A stretch of DNA of 6,070 nucleotides from Chloroflexota bacterium (GTDB lineage Bacteria; Chloroflexota; UBA11872; VXNJ01): the NCBI GenBank assembly GCA_026708165.1, contig JAPOVO010000131.1, forward strand, positions 1 through 6,070, read 5' to 3'. Of this stretch, positions 5,592 to 6,070 are shown piece by piece. Position numbers and translations under genes: made by a program. Within the stretch, counting starts at the first letter, position 1, and each line of letters starts with the position of its first letter. The notes under the pieces are model-generated. The model searched no databases and was not told where the DNA came from. It saw nothing but the letters and a program-made list of their open reading frames with translations.

Positions 5592-6070
5592 AGTCAGCGT
5601 GGGGTGTTGCGATCGGTCGAGTGCGGTTGACGAGGCCAGAACGCGTTCGGACGGAACGGTCCCTTGGCGCTGCAGGCCATGTGGTCCACCGCGTCCCCTG
5701 CGCCAGAACCGGTGCGATGGTTGTCCTGTCAACACGGCGTCGACCGTGGTGCGCCGGATGTCGCCTTCCTCCCCGACGCCGCGCTCGAAGGCGAGGTGGG
5801 ACCGTGTGTTCTCGACGGGCACACCTGCACGAGTCGGCATCGCGGTTTCGCTTGGACTCCGATAGCTCCCGCTGCTCGGCGAGCGTCTTCCTACCTGCAT
5901 CCTACCCCACGGCTCGTGCTGCGGCGCCAGTGTCGGAGAGTTTTGGGAGCCCAGATATTCCTGGTGTGTCACCGCTGGGCGATGTACTGGGGAGGGACAA
6001 CTTCATGACGCCTAACAGCCCGTGGCGGAAGTGTGTTTCGCTGAGCTGCCAGGTCAAGTGGCTTGAGGAT
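5592..6070. other. About 480 bp upstream of the TIR gene; no convincing gene
   Basis: Several overlapping frames are open on both strands (for example minus 5577-5972 and plus 5664-6008), but all are Arg/Pro/Ser/Gly-rich and none shows a recognisable domain. A minus-strand frame open from the right edge to a TAG at 5902-5904 (about 55 codons, ending PSTSPSGDTPGISGLPKL and a short tail) could be the tail of a gene outside the window, but there is no independent support. A TTGACA hexamer (minus strand, 5727-5732) occurs 147 nt before the TIR start but has no good -10 at the right distance. The promoter of the TIR-Nmad2 pair presumably lies somewhere here. Confidence 0.45.

Noticed and set aside
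5727..5732. TTGACA on the minus strand as the -35 of a TIR operon promoter
   Set aside because: Perfect hexamer, but the sequences 16-18 nt downstream (around GTTCTG) do not resemble TATAAT, and it lies 147 nt from the start codon.
5577..5972. 131-codon minus-strand frame upstream of and overlapping the TIR start
   Set aside because: Low-complexity Arg/Gly/Ser/Pro composition, no recognisable motif, overlaps the TIR ribosome binding site and start, and competes with equally open frames on the plus strand.

Overview
The window is high-GC bacterial DNA. It carries five intact protein genes, all on the minus strand, in two groups, with an insertion-sequence terminus at the left edge. The host cannot be named from the sequence. 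The base composition, the strong GGAGG-type ribosome binding sites and the IS21-type terminal repeats fit a high-GC environmental bacterium such as a proteobacterium or actinobacterium. No phage structural, replication or lysis gene is visible, so the locus looks like a bacterial accessory (defence or conflict type) island rather than a phage genome.

In transcription order (right to left) the layout is as follows. (1) 5581-6070 has no convincing gene and is the upstream region. (2) 5083-5580 encodes a ThsB-like TIR protein (DUF1863/MTH538 type). (3) 4432-5079 encodes an Nmad2 (nucleotide modification associated domain 2) protein, whose start lies 3 nt after the TIR stop. (4) 3753-4431 is a gap of about 680 bp holding only a doubtful reading frame. 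(5) 2103-3752 encodes a thymidylate-kinase-like P-loop domain fused to the helical domain of the 5-hmdU DNA kinase / aGPT-PPlase group. (6) 1069-2100 encodes a divergent thymidylate synthase / dUMP hydroxymethylase homologue, starting 2 nt after the kinase stop. (7) 237-1046 encodes a dCTP deaminase/dUTPase-fold protein with a coiled coil and a transmembrane segment, starting 22 nt after the synthase stop. (8) About 83-153 are three tandem ~20 bp repeats typical of the end of an IS21-family element, whose body lies to the left of the window.

The second group reads as a pyrimidine deoxynucleotide module: a dUTP/dCTP-fold protein, a TS-fold enzyme for dUMP, and a TMK fused to a domain known from hypermodified-thymidine biosynthesis in phages. 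Nmad2 was defined by comparative genomics in the same base-modification setting. Together with a TIR protein and a membrane-anchored member, this suggests a chromosomal system that either makes an unusual thymidine derivative or senses and attacks phages that change their nucleotide pools or bases. That joint function is inference. The individual domain calls rest on motifs visible in the translations.
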